A model generated the notes under the pieces. That model searched no databases. It was not told where the DNA came from and saw only the letters and a program-made list of their open reading frames with translations. Position numbers and translations under genes: made by a program. Below are positions 37,486 to 44,654 of a DNA stretch of 64,000 bases, piece after piece; within the stretch, counting starts at the first letter, position 1; each line of letters begins with the position of its first letter. This DNA is from Roseiarcus sp963829505 (lineage in GTDB: Bacteria > Pseudomonadota > Alphaproteobacteria > Rhizobiales > Beijerinckiaceae): assembly GCA_963829505.1 (NCBI GenBank), contig CAWHIL010000003.1:186001-250000 (forward strand), in the 5' to 3' direction.

Positions 37486-37839
37486 TTATCGAACGGGAGC
37501 GTTGCCGGCGTTCTTGACCGTGACGCCGCCGAAGGGCGACACCGTGACAGTCGGGTTCGTCCACCCACCGTCTTGGCAATTCTCGACGAACCCCGTGTGC
37601 ACGAGGCCAGTTGTCGGATCCTCGGCGTTGCAGGTCAGGCCATTGAAGGCGGTGCACACCTGGCCCTGAGAGTAATAGTTGACGATCGAGAAATACGAGT
37701 TGAGATATTGCGACACGAAGCAAGTGCAGCCGCACTTCGTGACTTGGCCCGACTTCGGCAGGGCGAGCGAGGCATCAGGCGCGAGCGCCGCGGCGAAGGC
37801 GCAAAGGGCGGAAAGCGTCAGCGTGGTCGTCCTCATCAT
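37486..37839 (-). CDS. Small secreted Cys-rich protein of unknown function
   Basis: 117 aa. A signal peptide (1-~27, ending SLALP) is followed by a mature part of ~90 residues with six cysteines (36, 38, 40, 62, 70, 88), three of them clustered as KCGCTC. An even number in an exported protein suggests three disulfides. No family recognised. The start is set by AGGAG 7-10 bases upstream; the reading frame extends much further only as a shadow of the lipase gene. A very short divergent arrangement is absent, so it appears to be a single gene. Confidence 0.7.
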   Translation of the reverse strand: MMRTTTLTLSALCAFAAALAPDASLALPKSGQVTKCGCTCFVSQYLNSYFSIVNYYSQGQVCTAFNGLTCNAEDPTTGLVHTGFVENCQDGGWTNPTVTVSPFGGVTVKNAGNAPVR

Positions 37840-38009
37840 GTTGCGCTCCTCTTTGTCCGCCCGCGGCGTCAAGTCTCGTCCGTAGACGTCGAACTTGGCA
37901 AGGACGGAAATGAGCGCCGACGCGAGCGCGGCCGTTGGCGCATGTCGTCGGTCCTTCGAGGGGGGCGGCGTCCACGCCCTTGAGCGCGACGCCGAGCAAA
38001 GACCACTTC

Positions 38010-39209
38010 TTACCCGGCGTCGGAATGATCGCTTCCGAGCCAGGCGCGTAACCGAGCGTGGACGTCCGGGCTGGAAAGCAGGGCGAAATGGCTGGTGTCG
38101 CAGGCGATCCACTGGCGTCGGGGAGGAATTCCGAGCGCGCGAGAGCCGTCCTTGCGCCGTCCGAGCGCGCTGTTCAGTGGAACCAGACCATCGCCGAGCA
38201 GGCGGTCGACGATCGGGCTCGTGCGAGCGGCGAGCGTCGCGGCCACCGCGTAACATTCGACGCCGGCCGGCAGTGGGACATCGCCTTCCCCTTCCGGGGC
38301 GATCGCGCCGCGTCCCAGGTCCCGAATGCCGGCGCTTCGCGCCTTGCCCAGCCGGGCGATCGGCCGGGAATACGGGCTCGTTTCCAGAATCATGTCGAGC
38401 CAGCGGCCGCCACGCTCCAGCGGCGCGCCGAGATGCGGGGTTCCGAGAAAGACCATCCGCCTGAGGCTTTTCAGCCACGTATGGTCCCGGCGGCCGGCAA
38501 AGAAGCATGCGCTGCGCGCGACGAGCCCTCCCATGCTGTGGCCGATGATGGAGAGGTCGCGCACGGGGACCGGCCAATCCGCGATGAGGCGCTCGAGATG
38601 AGCCGCGAATTGCTCGCCGTTCTCGGCGATATGCAGTCCGCTGTTGTACCGAAGGTAAAGCGGCAGGTATCCCAATTCCGCCGCAAGCGCTGCGCCGTGA
38701 TCGTGCCCCTCGCGGGTCCATTGCCGGTCGTTCATGCAGAGCCCGTGCGCGAGCACGAGCAGCTTGTCGGCGCTGGGCGCCTTGCCGGCGCGGATGAGGT
38801 CCTGCGCGTCGCACGTCTCGGCGGGCCCCTGACGGTGGCGCAGCGACATTTCGGTCGCGAGCGGATTGCCGGTGCGCGCGAGATAGTCGCCGTAGACGCC
38901 GTTCAGCGCGGCGATAACCGCGTCGCGGGCCGGCGCCTCGGCCCCGTCGGGCAATATTGCGTGCACTGCGGCCAACGGCCAGTCGAGTCCCCGCCCGGTC
39001 CAGCCGATCCCCTCCTGCAAGGTCCGGTAGACGAGGCCCGCGACGCCCGAGGCCCCGTGTGCTCCGGGAGCGCCGGCGAAGGCCGATGGCCGCCGTTGAA
39101 TGGTCCCATGCATGTGCTCGACCACGGATACGATGCCGGCAGTCGCGTCGAGTCCGATCCGCACCGCGCCCCGCAGGTCCGTCAGACGATCGCGGTTGAG
39201 CATTGTCAT
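38010..39209 (-). CDS. Alpha/beta-hydrolase, lipase-like
   Basis: 399 aa. The nucleophile elbow IIGHSMGGLV places the catalytic Ser near residue 225. LLVLAHGLCMNDRQW forms the oxyanion-hole region, FLGTPHLGAPLERGG follows the elbow as in triacylglycerol lipases, and a late His (CDTSHFALL) completes the triad. There is no signal peptide, so it is probably cytoplasmic or membrane-associated. Its start is 14 bases from the end of an XRE regulator gene on the same strand, so the regulator's transcript may continue into it. Confidence 0.86.
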   Translation of the reverse strand: MTMLNRDRLTDLRGAVRIGLDATAGIVSVVEHMHGTIQRRPSAFAGAPGAHGASGVAGLVYRTLQEGIGWTGRGLDWPLAAVHAILPDGAEAPARDAVIAALNGVYGDYLARTGNPLATEMSLRHRQGPAETCDAQDLIRAGKAPSADKLLVLAHGLCMNDRQWTREGHDHGAALAAELGYLPLYLRYNSGLHIAENGEQFAAHLERLIADWPVPVRDLSIIGHSMGGLVARSACFFAGRRDHTWLKSLRRMVFLGTPHLGAPLERGGRWLDMILETSPYSRPIARLGKARSAGIRDLGRGAIAPEGEGDVPLPAGVECYAVAATLAARTSPIVDRLLGDGLVPLNSALGRRKDGSRALGIPPRRQWIACDTSHFALLSSPDVHARLRAWLGSDHSDAG

Positions 39210-39222
39210 GACATTCCCCCCA

Positions 39223-39531
39223 TCAGGAGTTCAGGGCTTTGACCACTTCGATCGGATTGTTGCGGATCGCACGCAGCAACGCGCGCGCGGGGCCTGTCGG
39301 CGTTCGCCGGCCCTGCTCCCAGTTGCGCAGCGTCGCCGCCTCGATGCCGAGCAATTCGGCGAAACGCGACTGACTGAGACCGGTCAGCGCGCGGATCGAA
39401 CGCACGTCGATGACTGGCTCGGTCCTGCGACCGCCCTTCAGCACGTCGCGGATCAGATTGACCCGCTCGCGACGCTGCTCGCGCAGGACGCGGGACGCGT
39501 CGAGCAGATCGTCGAACAGCCTGGGGCTCAT
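39223..39531 (-). CDS. XRE-family antitoxin-like regulator without a visible toxin
   Basis: 102 aa. The C-terminal half is a helix-turn-helix of the HigA/NadS type: IRALTGLSQSRFAELLGIEA then TLRNWEQGRRTPTGPARALL. The N-terminal MSPRLFDDLLDASRVL is typical of RelE-partner antitoxins. A strong palindrome lies 22-54 bases upstream of the start, presumably its own operator. The usual RelE/HigB toxin gene should sit beside it, but the neighbours are the lipase and the divergent AhpD-like gene. The start at 39531 fits the family; in-frame ATGs at 39540 and 39561 are possible. Confidence 0.88.
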   Translation of the reverse strand: MSPRLFDDLLDASRVLREQRRERVNLIRDVLKGGRRTEPVIDVRSIRALTGLSQSRFAELLGIEAATLRNWEQGRRTPTGPARALLRAIRNNPIEVVKALNS

Positions 39532-39552
39532 GGACCTCATCCGTCGGCGACT

Positions 39553-39585
39553 ATACGCCATTGGCGTAATACGTCAATGGCGTAT
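39553..39585. promoter_or_regulatory. Palindromic operator in front of the XRE regulator
   Basis: ATACGCCATTG - 11 bases - CAATGGCGTAT: perfect 11-bp arms, with the smaller palindrome ACGCCATTGGCGT inside the left half. It lies between the divergent XRE regulator and AhpD-like genes and so could control both. Assigned as autoregulatory by analogy with HigA/NadS antitoxins. Confidence 0.75.
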
Positions 39586-39644
39586 GCAGTGCGCCTCGCC
39601 CCGCTGCGGTGGTATCATCCCCGCCCCAAACGAAAGGGCGCGAT

Positions 39645-40226
39645 ATGAGCAACTTGCCGATCAGCCGCTTCGAGCCGCCATCGCTTGAGGACCTTCCCGC
39701 CGACGTCGCCGAGCGCATCGCCGCGGTGCAGGAGAAGTCCGGCTTCACGCCCAACGTCTTTCTCGCGCTGGCGCGGCGGCCGCATGAGTTCCGCGCCTTC
39801 TTCGCCTACCACGACGCCTTGATGGAGAAGCCCGGCGGCCTGAGCAAGGCCGAGCGCGAGATGATCGTGGTCGCGACCTCCGGCGTGAACAAATGCCAGT
39901 ATTGCGTCGTCGCGCATGGCGCGATCCTGCGCATCCGGGCGAAGGACCCGTTCATCGCGGATCAGGTCGCGATCAATCCCGCGAAGGCCGACCTCAAGCC
40001 GCGCGAGCGGGCGATGCTCGACTTTGCGATGAAGGTCGCCGAGCGCTCGCACGCGGTCGACGATGGGGATTACGCGGCGCTTGCCGCCCACGGCTTCAGC
40101 GACGACGACGCCTGGGACATCGTCGCCATCGCCGCCCTGTTTGCGATGTCGAACCGGCTTGCCAACGCGTTCTCGATCCGCCCCAACCACGAATTCTTCA
40201 CCATGGGGCGCGAACCGCGCGGCTGA
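39645..40226 (+). CDS. AhpD/carboxymuconolactone decarboxylase-like peroxidase-related enzyme
   Basis: 193 aa. The redox CxxC is at C84-C87 with the following His91 in KCQYCVVAHG, the AhpD signature; upstream REMIVVATSGVN matches the family. Such proteins reduce peroxides via thiols or act as gamma-carboxymuconolactone decarboxylases; this longer subgroup is usually called peroxidase-related. The start codon at 39645 follows weak GAAAGGG. It shares the palindromic region with the divergent XRE regulator. Confidence 0.92.
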   Translation: MSNLPISRFEPPSLEDLPADVAERIAAVQEKSGFTPNVFLALARRPHEFRAFFAYHDALMEKPGGLSKAEREMIVVATSGVNKCQYCVVAHGAILRIRAKDPFIADQVAINPAKADLKPRERAMLDFAMKVAERSHAVDDGDYAALAAHGFSDDDAWDIVAIAALFAMSNRLANAFSIRPNHEFFTMGREPRG

Positions 40227-40307
40227 CGCTGTTTTTCCTAATCTGCGCCACGGTTGCGTCGAACGCCCGCCCTCGAAAGGACCGCGCGAGCGCGCTTTCA
40301 TTGCTGG

Positions 40308-41327
40308 ATGACGCATCCGAACGCATGGACCTTTCCGCCGGGCCCACGGCGCGCACTTGCCCTTTTCGCCTTCGTCGCGGCGCTTTTGGGCGGCGCGACG
40401 CTGTGGACGCGAAGCAGCGACGCCGTTGCGCTCGTCGACTTGGAGTCGCCCTCTTCGGGGCCGGCGGCTGAGCGCTACGTCCTGCCGGTCTCCGCGCCGC
40501 TCGACCAGGGCGACACCGGCCTATGCTGGGTGTTCGCGACGCTAAGTATGCTCGAGACCAACTACATGACGCGCCATCCCGGCACGCATGTCGCATTCTC
40601 GCGCGCGGCCCTGCAGTTCGATTCGATCGAGGACCGGTTCGAGCGCCTTATCCGCGGCGAGAGCGGAACTCCGAGCGACGGCGGCCTTGCCGTCGAGGCG
40701 CTGGCGCTCGTCCGCCAACACGGCCTCGTCGAACTCGGCGACTTTCACGACGTCGTGGACGTCGACGAGATGTTCGACGAACTGAAGCAGACGCTCGCCG
40801 TCCCGGGCGCGGCCGACGATCGGGAACACACGCTCGACGACAGGCTGAGGAGCGAACTCGGAGTAAAGCCCGCCTCGACCCATCTCGATGGGCGGCCGGT
40901 GACCCCGGCAGCGCTCGCCGAAGTCGTGCTCGGCGACGAAAGGTGGACCGAGTTCGACCTCGCGCGCGCTGGCGAGCAAGGATGGGGACCCTCGCACGAT
41001 CCCGACGCTCTGCCCGGCACGCTTGTCCGCTACGTAGGGCTCGATGCGTTGATCGATCTCATCCACCGGTCGCTGACGCGGAGCGAGGCGGTGGTCGTCG
41101 GCACCGTCGATCACGCCTTTCTCGTATACGGTGCGGACTACGACGAGAAGGGCGAGCCGATCTCCTACCTCGTCAAGGACAGCCAGGCGCCCTACCTTTA
41201 TCAGACGAGCGCGCTTGCGCTGCACCGAAAGCTGAACGACGTGACGGTCGCTGCCGATCGGGGGCGACCGGGGCTCGCTCACGATGAGCGCGCGCTTCTC
41301 GCGCCGGATGGACGTGAGGCCCCTTAA
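40308..41327 (+). CDS. Membrane-anchored papain-like (C1) cysteine peptidase
   Basis: 339 aa. An N-terminal membrane anchor (about residues 15-33) leads to an extracytoplasmic domain. DQGDTGLCWVFATLSMLE (66-83) matches the papain/bleomycin-hydrolase active site: oxyanion Gln67 and catalytic Cys73. The His is 269 in VDHAFLVYGADYDEKGEPIS, and YLVKDSQ (287-293) aligns with the usual V-x-N-S-W, putting Asp291 where Asn is normal. Between Cys and His lies an unrecognised, acidic ~190-residue region. Proteolysis is inferred from motifs. Substrate and partner are unknown, and the neighbours do not help. Confidence 0.75.
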   Translation: MTHPNAWTFPPGPRRALALFAFVAALLGGATLWTRSSDAVALVDLESPSSGPAAERYVLPVSAPLDQGDTGLCWVFATLSMLETNYMTRHPGTHVAFSRAALQFDSIEDRFERLIRGESGTPSDGGLAVEALALVRQHGLVELGDFHDVVDVDEMFDELKQTLAVPGAADDREHTLDDRLRSELGVKPASTHLDGRPVTPAALAEVVLGDERWTEFDLARAGEQGWGPSHDPDALPGTLVRYVGLDALIDLIHRSLTRSEAVVVGTVDHAFLVYGADYDEKGEPISYLVKDSQAPYLYQTSALALHRKLNDVTVAADRGRPGLAHDERALLAPDGREAP

Positions 41328-41392
41328 GCGCGATAGAGACAGACGTTGACGAAAGCTCGAAACGGGCGCCGGCTCCGGCAAGGAGGGGTTCC

Positions 41393-42715
41393 ATGCGCGC
41401 CATCGCTGCGATTGTCGTCATCGCAGCCGCGACCGCCGCCATCGCCGCCGACGTCGTCCGGACAGGGCCCGAGGCCTACGGCGACTGGCGCACAGACGCG
41501 CCGGGCGTCCGCCGGCTGATCGCCCCCGCCGATCTCCCCGAGCCCTACGCGACCCGCTCGACCGCGAACCCGCCCGGGCGCGCGGCGCGGCCGCCGGGCG
41601 CGCTTCCGCAGGTTCCTTCCGGCTTCGCGGTGGACCTCGTCGCTTCCGGACTGGCGACCCCGCGCGCGATCCGGACGGCGCCGAACGGCGACGTGTTCGT
41701 GGCCGAGAGCGCGGCCGGGCGGGTGCTAACGCTTCGCCTCGACAAGGCGAGCGGGGCGCGTGTCGAGCCGCAGGTCTTCGCCTCGGGCCTGCCGCGCGTC
41801 TACGGGATCGCGTTCTATCCGCCAGGCCCCGAGCCGCGCTTCGTTTATGTCGCAACGGAAGGGTCTGTCGTGCGGTTTGCCTACCGGAGCGGCGATCTCG
41901 TAGCGTCCGGGCCGGCGGAAGTCGTCGTCTCGCGTCTTCCGGCGGGCGGCAATCACTGGACGCGCGACATCGCTTTTGCGCAGGACGGCAAGACGATGTT
42001 CGTTTCCGTCGGATCGGCGAGCAACGACGCGGACGACGTTTCCCCGATCGCTTCCGCCGCGGCGGACGGCGCGCCGCTCGGCGCTTCCATGAGCGAGGAG
42101 GAGGACCGCGCCGACGTCCTCGCCTTTGCTCCCGACGGCGCGGCCAAGCGCGTCTATGCCACGGGCCTGCGCAACTGCTCGGGGCTCGCGGTCGAGCCGT
42201 CCGGCGGCGCGCTCTGGTGCGTCGTCAACGAGCGCGACGGGATGGGCGACAACCTGCCGCCAGACTACGCGACCCGGGTCGCAGACGGCGCCTTCTATGG
42301 CTGGCCGTGGTACTACATCGGCGGTCACGCCGACCCGCGCCACAAGGGCGAGCGGCCCGATCTCGCGCGCCGCGTGACCGTTCCGGAGGTGCTCTTCCAG
42401 CCCCATTCCGCGCCGCTCGGGCTTGCCTTCTACGAGGGCGACGCCTTTCCGGCCGAGGATCGGGGACAGGCCTTCGTGACCTTTCACGGCTCGTGGAACC
42501 GCGCCAAGCGCACCGGCTACAAGGTCGTGAAGCTGGAGATCAGGGGCGGGCGGCCGACGGGGGTCTATGAGGATTTCCTCACCGGTTTCGTCACCGACGA
42601 CGGCGACGTCTGGGGACGGCCGGTCGGCGTCGCGGTGACGAAGGACGGCGCGCTCCTCGTCACCGACGACGAAAGCGGCTCGATCTGGCGGGTGAGCTAT
42701 TCGGGGAGCAAGTAG
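41393..42715 (+). CDS. PQQ-dependent sugar dehydrogenase-like protein (sorbosone dehydrogenase family)
   Basis: 440 aa with signal peptide (1-~19). A six-bladed beta-propeller of the soluble glucose/L-sorbosone dehydrogenase family: LATPRAIRTAPNGDVFVAES, GGNHWTRDIAF (the PQQ-site His region), GLRNCSGLAVEPSGGALWCVVNERDG (in part) and FHGSWNRAKRTGYKV. Likely periplasmic, oxidising a sugar or alcohol with PQQ. No pqq synthesis gene is in the window. Preceded by the cysteine peptidase gene at 65 bases; co-transcription is possible. Confidence 0.88.
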   Translation: MRAIAAIVVIAAATAAIAADVVRTGPEAYGDWRTDAPGVRRLIAPADLPEPYATRSTANPPGRAARPPGALPQVPSGFAVDLVASGLATPRAIRTAPNGDVFVAESAAGRVLTLRLDKASGARVEPQVFASGLPRVYGIAFYPPGPEPRFVYVATEGSVVRFAYRSGDLVASGPAEVVVSRLPAGGNHWTRDIAFAQDGKTMFVSVGSASNDADDVSPIASAAADGAPLGASMSEEEDRADVLAFAPDGAAKRVYATGLRNCSGLAVEPSGGALWCVVNERDGMGDNLPPDYATRVADGAFYGWPWYYIGGHADPRHKGERPDLARRVTVPEVLFQPHSAPLGLAFYEGDAFPAEDRGQAFVTFHGSWNRAKRTGYKVVKLEIRGGRPTGVYEDFLTGFVTDDGDVWGRPVGVAVTKDGALLVTDDESGSIWRVSYSGSK

Positions 42716-42733
42716 CGGCGCCTGAATGCGTCC

Positions 42734-42802
42734 TTGCGAGGAGCGGAGCGAGGAAGCAATCCATGCCGGGCGCGGCCGTGGATTGCTTCGCTACGCTCGC
42801 AA
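42734..42802. repeat. TTGCGAGGAGCGGAGCG / CGCTACGCTCGCAA palindromic repeat
   Basis: TTGCGAGGAGCGGAGCGAGGAAGCAATCCA pairs with TGGATTGCTTCGCTACGCTCGCAATGACG across a short centre. (Arms are given in part.) This is the well-known Rhizobiales intergenic element around GGATTGCTTC. It lies between convergent genes and may act in their termination. A related copy is in each half of the 61-62 kb duplication. Confidence 0.8.
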
Positions 42803-42819
42803 TGACGAGCCCAAAGGCG

Positions 42820-43644
42820 CTACCGCGCCGGATCGGCCATTCCGACAAGCTCGAAGCTCAGGCGCCTCAGGCGTCGGCGCGCTTCGGCGTCGGCGGCCTG
42901 TGCGTCCGGCCGGCCTTCGCGCTGGCCGTTGAAGAAGCGCCCGGTCGTTTCGGCGACGTCGGGCGAGGCGACAAGCCGCAGGATTGCTTCGCCGCCCTCG
43001 TCGACCGTGCTGATCGGCGCCGCGCCGGAGAGCCGCACCATGGTCGTGTCCATGTAGGTCGCCGGGTGCAGGGCGTTGACCGTCACGCCGCGGCCTTTGA
43101 GCTCCTCGGCGAGATCGATGGTGAAGAGAATCTGCGCCAGCTTGCTCTGGCAATAGGCGCGCACGCCGCTATAGCCGCGGGTCAGCATCACGTCGGAGAA
43201 ATCGATCGCCTGCTGGCCGAGCGAGGAGACGTTGACGATGCGCGACGGCGCGCGCGCCTCGACCACGGGCAGAAGGAGGCGCGTGAGCAGGAAGCCCGCG
43301 AGATAATTCACCGCGAAGACCCGTTCGTAGCCGTCGGCGCTCGTCTCGCGCCTGCCGCCCGCCGTGCCGAGCCCCGCGTTGTTGACGAGGACTTCGAGGC
43401 CGTCGGTCTCGCGTCTGATCGCATCGGCGAGCTTGCGAACCTCCGCGAGCGAGGCGAGATCGGCCTGAAGGAACGTCGCCTTGCCGCCCTTCGCCGCGAT
43501 GTCGGCCACGACCTCGGCCCCGCGCGCCGCATCGCGGCCGTGAACGAGGACGCGCGCGCCTTCGCCGCCGAGGCGCAGCGCCAGCCAGCGCCCGACGCCG
43601 TCGGTCGAGCCGGTGACGAGGATCGTCCTGCCGCTGACGCTCAT
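42820..43644 (-). CDS. SDR-family oxidoreductase (retinol dehydrogenase-like)
   Basis: 274 aa. NAD(P)-binding TGSTDGVGR, structural NNAGLGTAGGRRET and the active-site YCQSK are present; the longer C-terminus and the Ser-rich NVSSLGQQAIDF resemble the retinol dehydrogenase/protochlorophyllide reductase-like SDRs. Its start overlaps the stop of the DUF427 gene upstream by 4 bases, so the two are translationally coupled. Substrate unknown. Confidence 0.9.
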   Translation of the reverse strand: MSVSGRTILVTGSTDGVGRWLALRLGGEGARVLVHGRDAARGAEVVADIAAKGGKATFLQADLASLAEVRKLADAIRRETDGLEVLVNNAGLGTAGGRRETSADGYERVFAVNYLAGFLLTRLLLPVVEARAPSRIVNVSSLGQQAIDFSDVMLTRGYSGVRAYCQSKLAQILFTIDLAEELKGRGVTVNALHPATYMDTTMVRLSGAAPISTVDEGGEAILRLVASPDVAETTGRFFNGQREGRPDAQAADAEARRRLRRLSFELVGMADPAR

Positions 43645-44006
43645 GCGTCCTCCCGCTCGATCTCGACCCGGTTCGGATAGAAGGCGAGATGACCGGCGAT
43701 CGCGCCGACGTCCGCTTTCGGATGCTCGTAGGTCCAGACCGCGTTGTCATCGTTCGTTTCGCGGCTCGCGAGCGAATAGTAGTTGGCGTCGCCCTTGTAG
43801 GGGCATGTCGTGACGCGATCGGTGCGTTCAAGGCAGGCCATGTCGACGTCGGCGCGCGGAATGTAGGCGACGGGTTTGTAGCCGGCCTCCCTGAGTTCGA
43901 GCGCCCGCGTCGTCTCGCCGACCGTCCGCCCGCGCCAGACGACGCGGACGCGGCCGGCGATCGGCTCGATCGTGATGGGATGGTCTTTCGTGCCGGCTTC
44001 GATCAT
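43641..44006 (-). CDS. DUF427 family protein
   Basis: 121 aa. The compact DUF427 fold is recognisable from HPITIEPIAGRVRVVWRG, ALELREAGYKPVAYIPRADV and TTCPYKGDANYYSL, followed by the WTYEHPKAD run. The family's function is not established. First gene of a coupled pair with the SDR (ATGA overlap). The ATG at 44006 fits the family; longer upstream readings pass through a palindromic repeat. Confidence 0.93.
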   Translation of the reverse strand: MIEAGTKDHPITIEPIAGRVRVVWRGRTVGETTRALELREAGYKPVAYIPRADVDMACLERTDRVTTCPYKGDANYYSLASRETNDDNAVWTYEHPKADVGAIAGHLAFYPNRVEIEREDA

Positions 44007-44022
44007 CGAATGCTCCGTGTCT

Positions 44023-44048
44023 CCCCTTTCCTGCATGCGGGAGAGGGG
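44023..44048. repeat. CTCCCCTTTCCTGC/GCGGGAGAGGGG repeat copy
   Basis: CCCCTTTCCTGCATGCGGGAGAGGGG is an imperfect inverted repeat with the same GCGGGAGAGGG arm as the copies at 4843 and 57082, followed by GGCTGGGGTA as in those copies. It lies just upstream of the DUF427 start. Confidence 0.6.
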
Positions 44049-44101
44049 CTGGGGTATCCGATTGGGCTCCCCGAGTTTGGCGATTGTGCGGGCGGGCCGG
44101 C

Positions 44102-44572
44102 CTACGGCATCGCCTTGCGATACTGGACGAACCCGGAGCGCTCGGCGATCCGGTCGTAGAGCGCCATCGCGTCGCGGTTCGTCTCGTGGGTGAGCCAGTA
44201 GACCCGCGGGCAGCCGCGCGCCGCCGCGTCGCCGTAGACATGCTCGATCAGGCCGCGGCCGATTCCGCCGCCGCGCGCGCCGGGCGCGACGAAGAGATCC
44301 TGAAGATAGCAATAGTCGCCGATCGTCCAGGTCGAGCGATGGGTGATCCAGTGGACCATCCCGACCGCGTCAGGGCCGGACCAGGCGAGGGCCGCATGCA
44401 TCGGCTCGGCCGGATCGAGAAGCCGCGACCAGGCGACGCGCGTGGCCTCCTCGGGGATCGCGGCCTTGTAGAAGCGCAGATAGCCCTGCCAGAGCGGCAG
44501 CCAGGCGCGCTCGTCGCCGGGCTCGACGGCGCGGATCGTCAGCCCTCGGGCGCCGACCCCCTGCTGCTCCAT
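44102..44572 (-). CDS. GNAT-family N-acetyltransferase
   Basis: 156 aa. The acetyl-CoA site reads LQDLFVAPGARGGGIGRGL (motif A) and the C-terminal WLTHETNRDAMALYDRIAE matches motif B. Substrate unknown; related proteins acetylate small amines or protein N-termini. The start at 44572 is chosen because AGGAGG lies 7 bases upstream of it; the ATG at 44578 would be only 1-2 bases from that site. Divergent from the oxoprolinase gene. Confidence 0.88.
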   Translation of the reverse strand: MEQQGVGARGLTIRAVEPGDERAWLPLWQGYLRFYKAAIPEEATRVAWSRLLDPAEPMHAALAWSGPDAVGMVHWITHRSTWTIGDYCYLQDLFVAPGARGGGIGRGLIEHVYGDAAARGCPRVYWLTHETNRDAMALYDRIAERSGFVQYRKAMP

Positions 44573-44654
44573 GGGCATGCCTCCTGTTGCGCCGATCATA
44601 GGGCGTTTCGTAGGGTCGCGGCAAAGCGCCGGCGCAAGCGAGGTTCAAGCAGAC

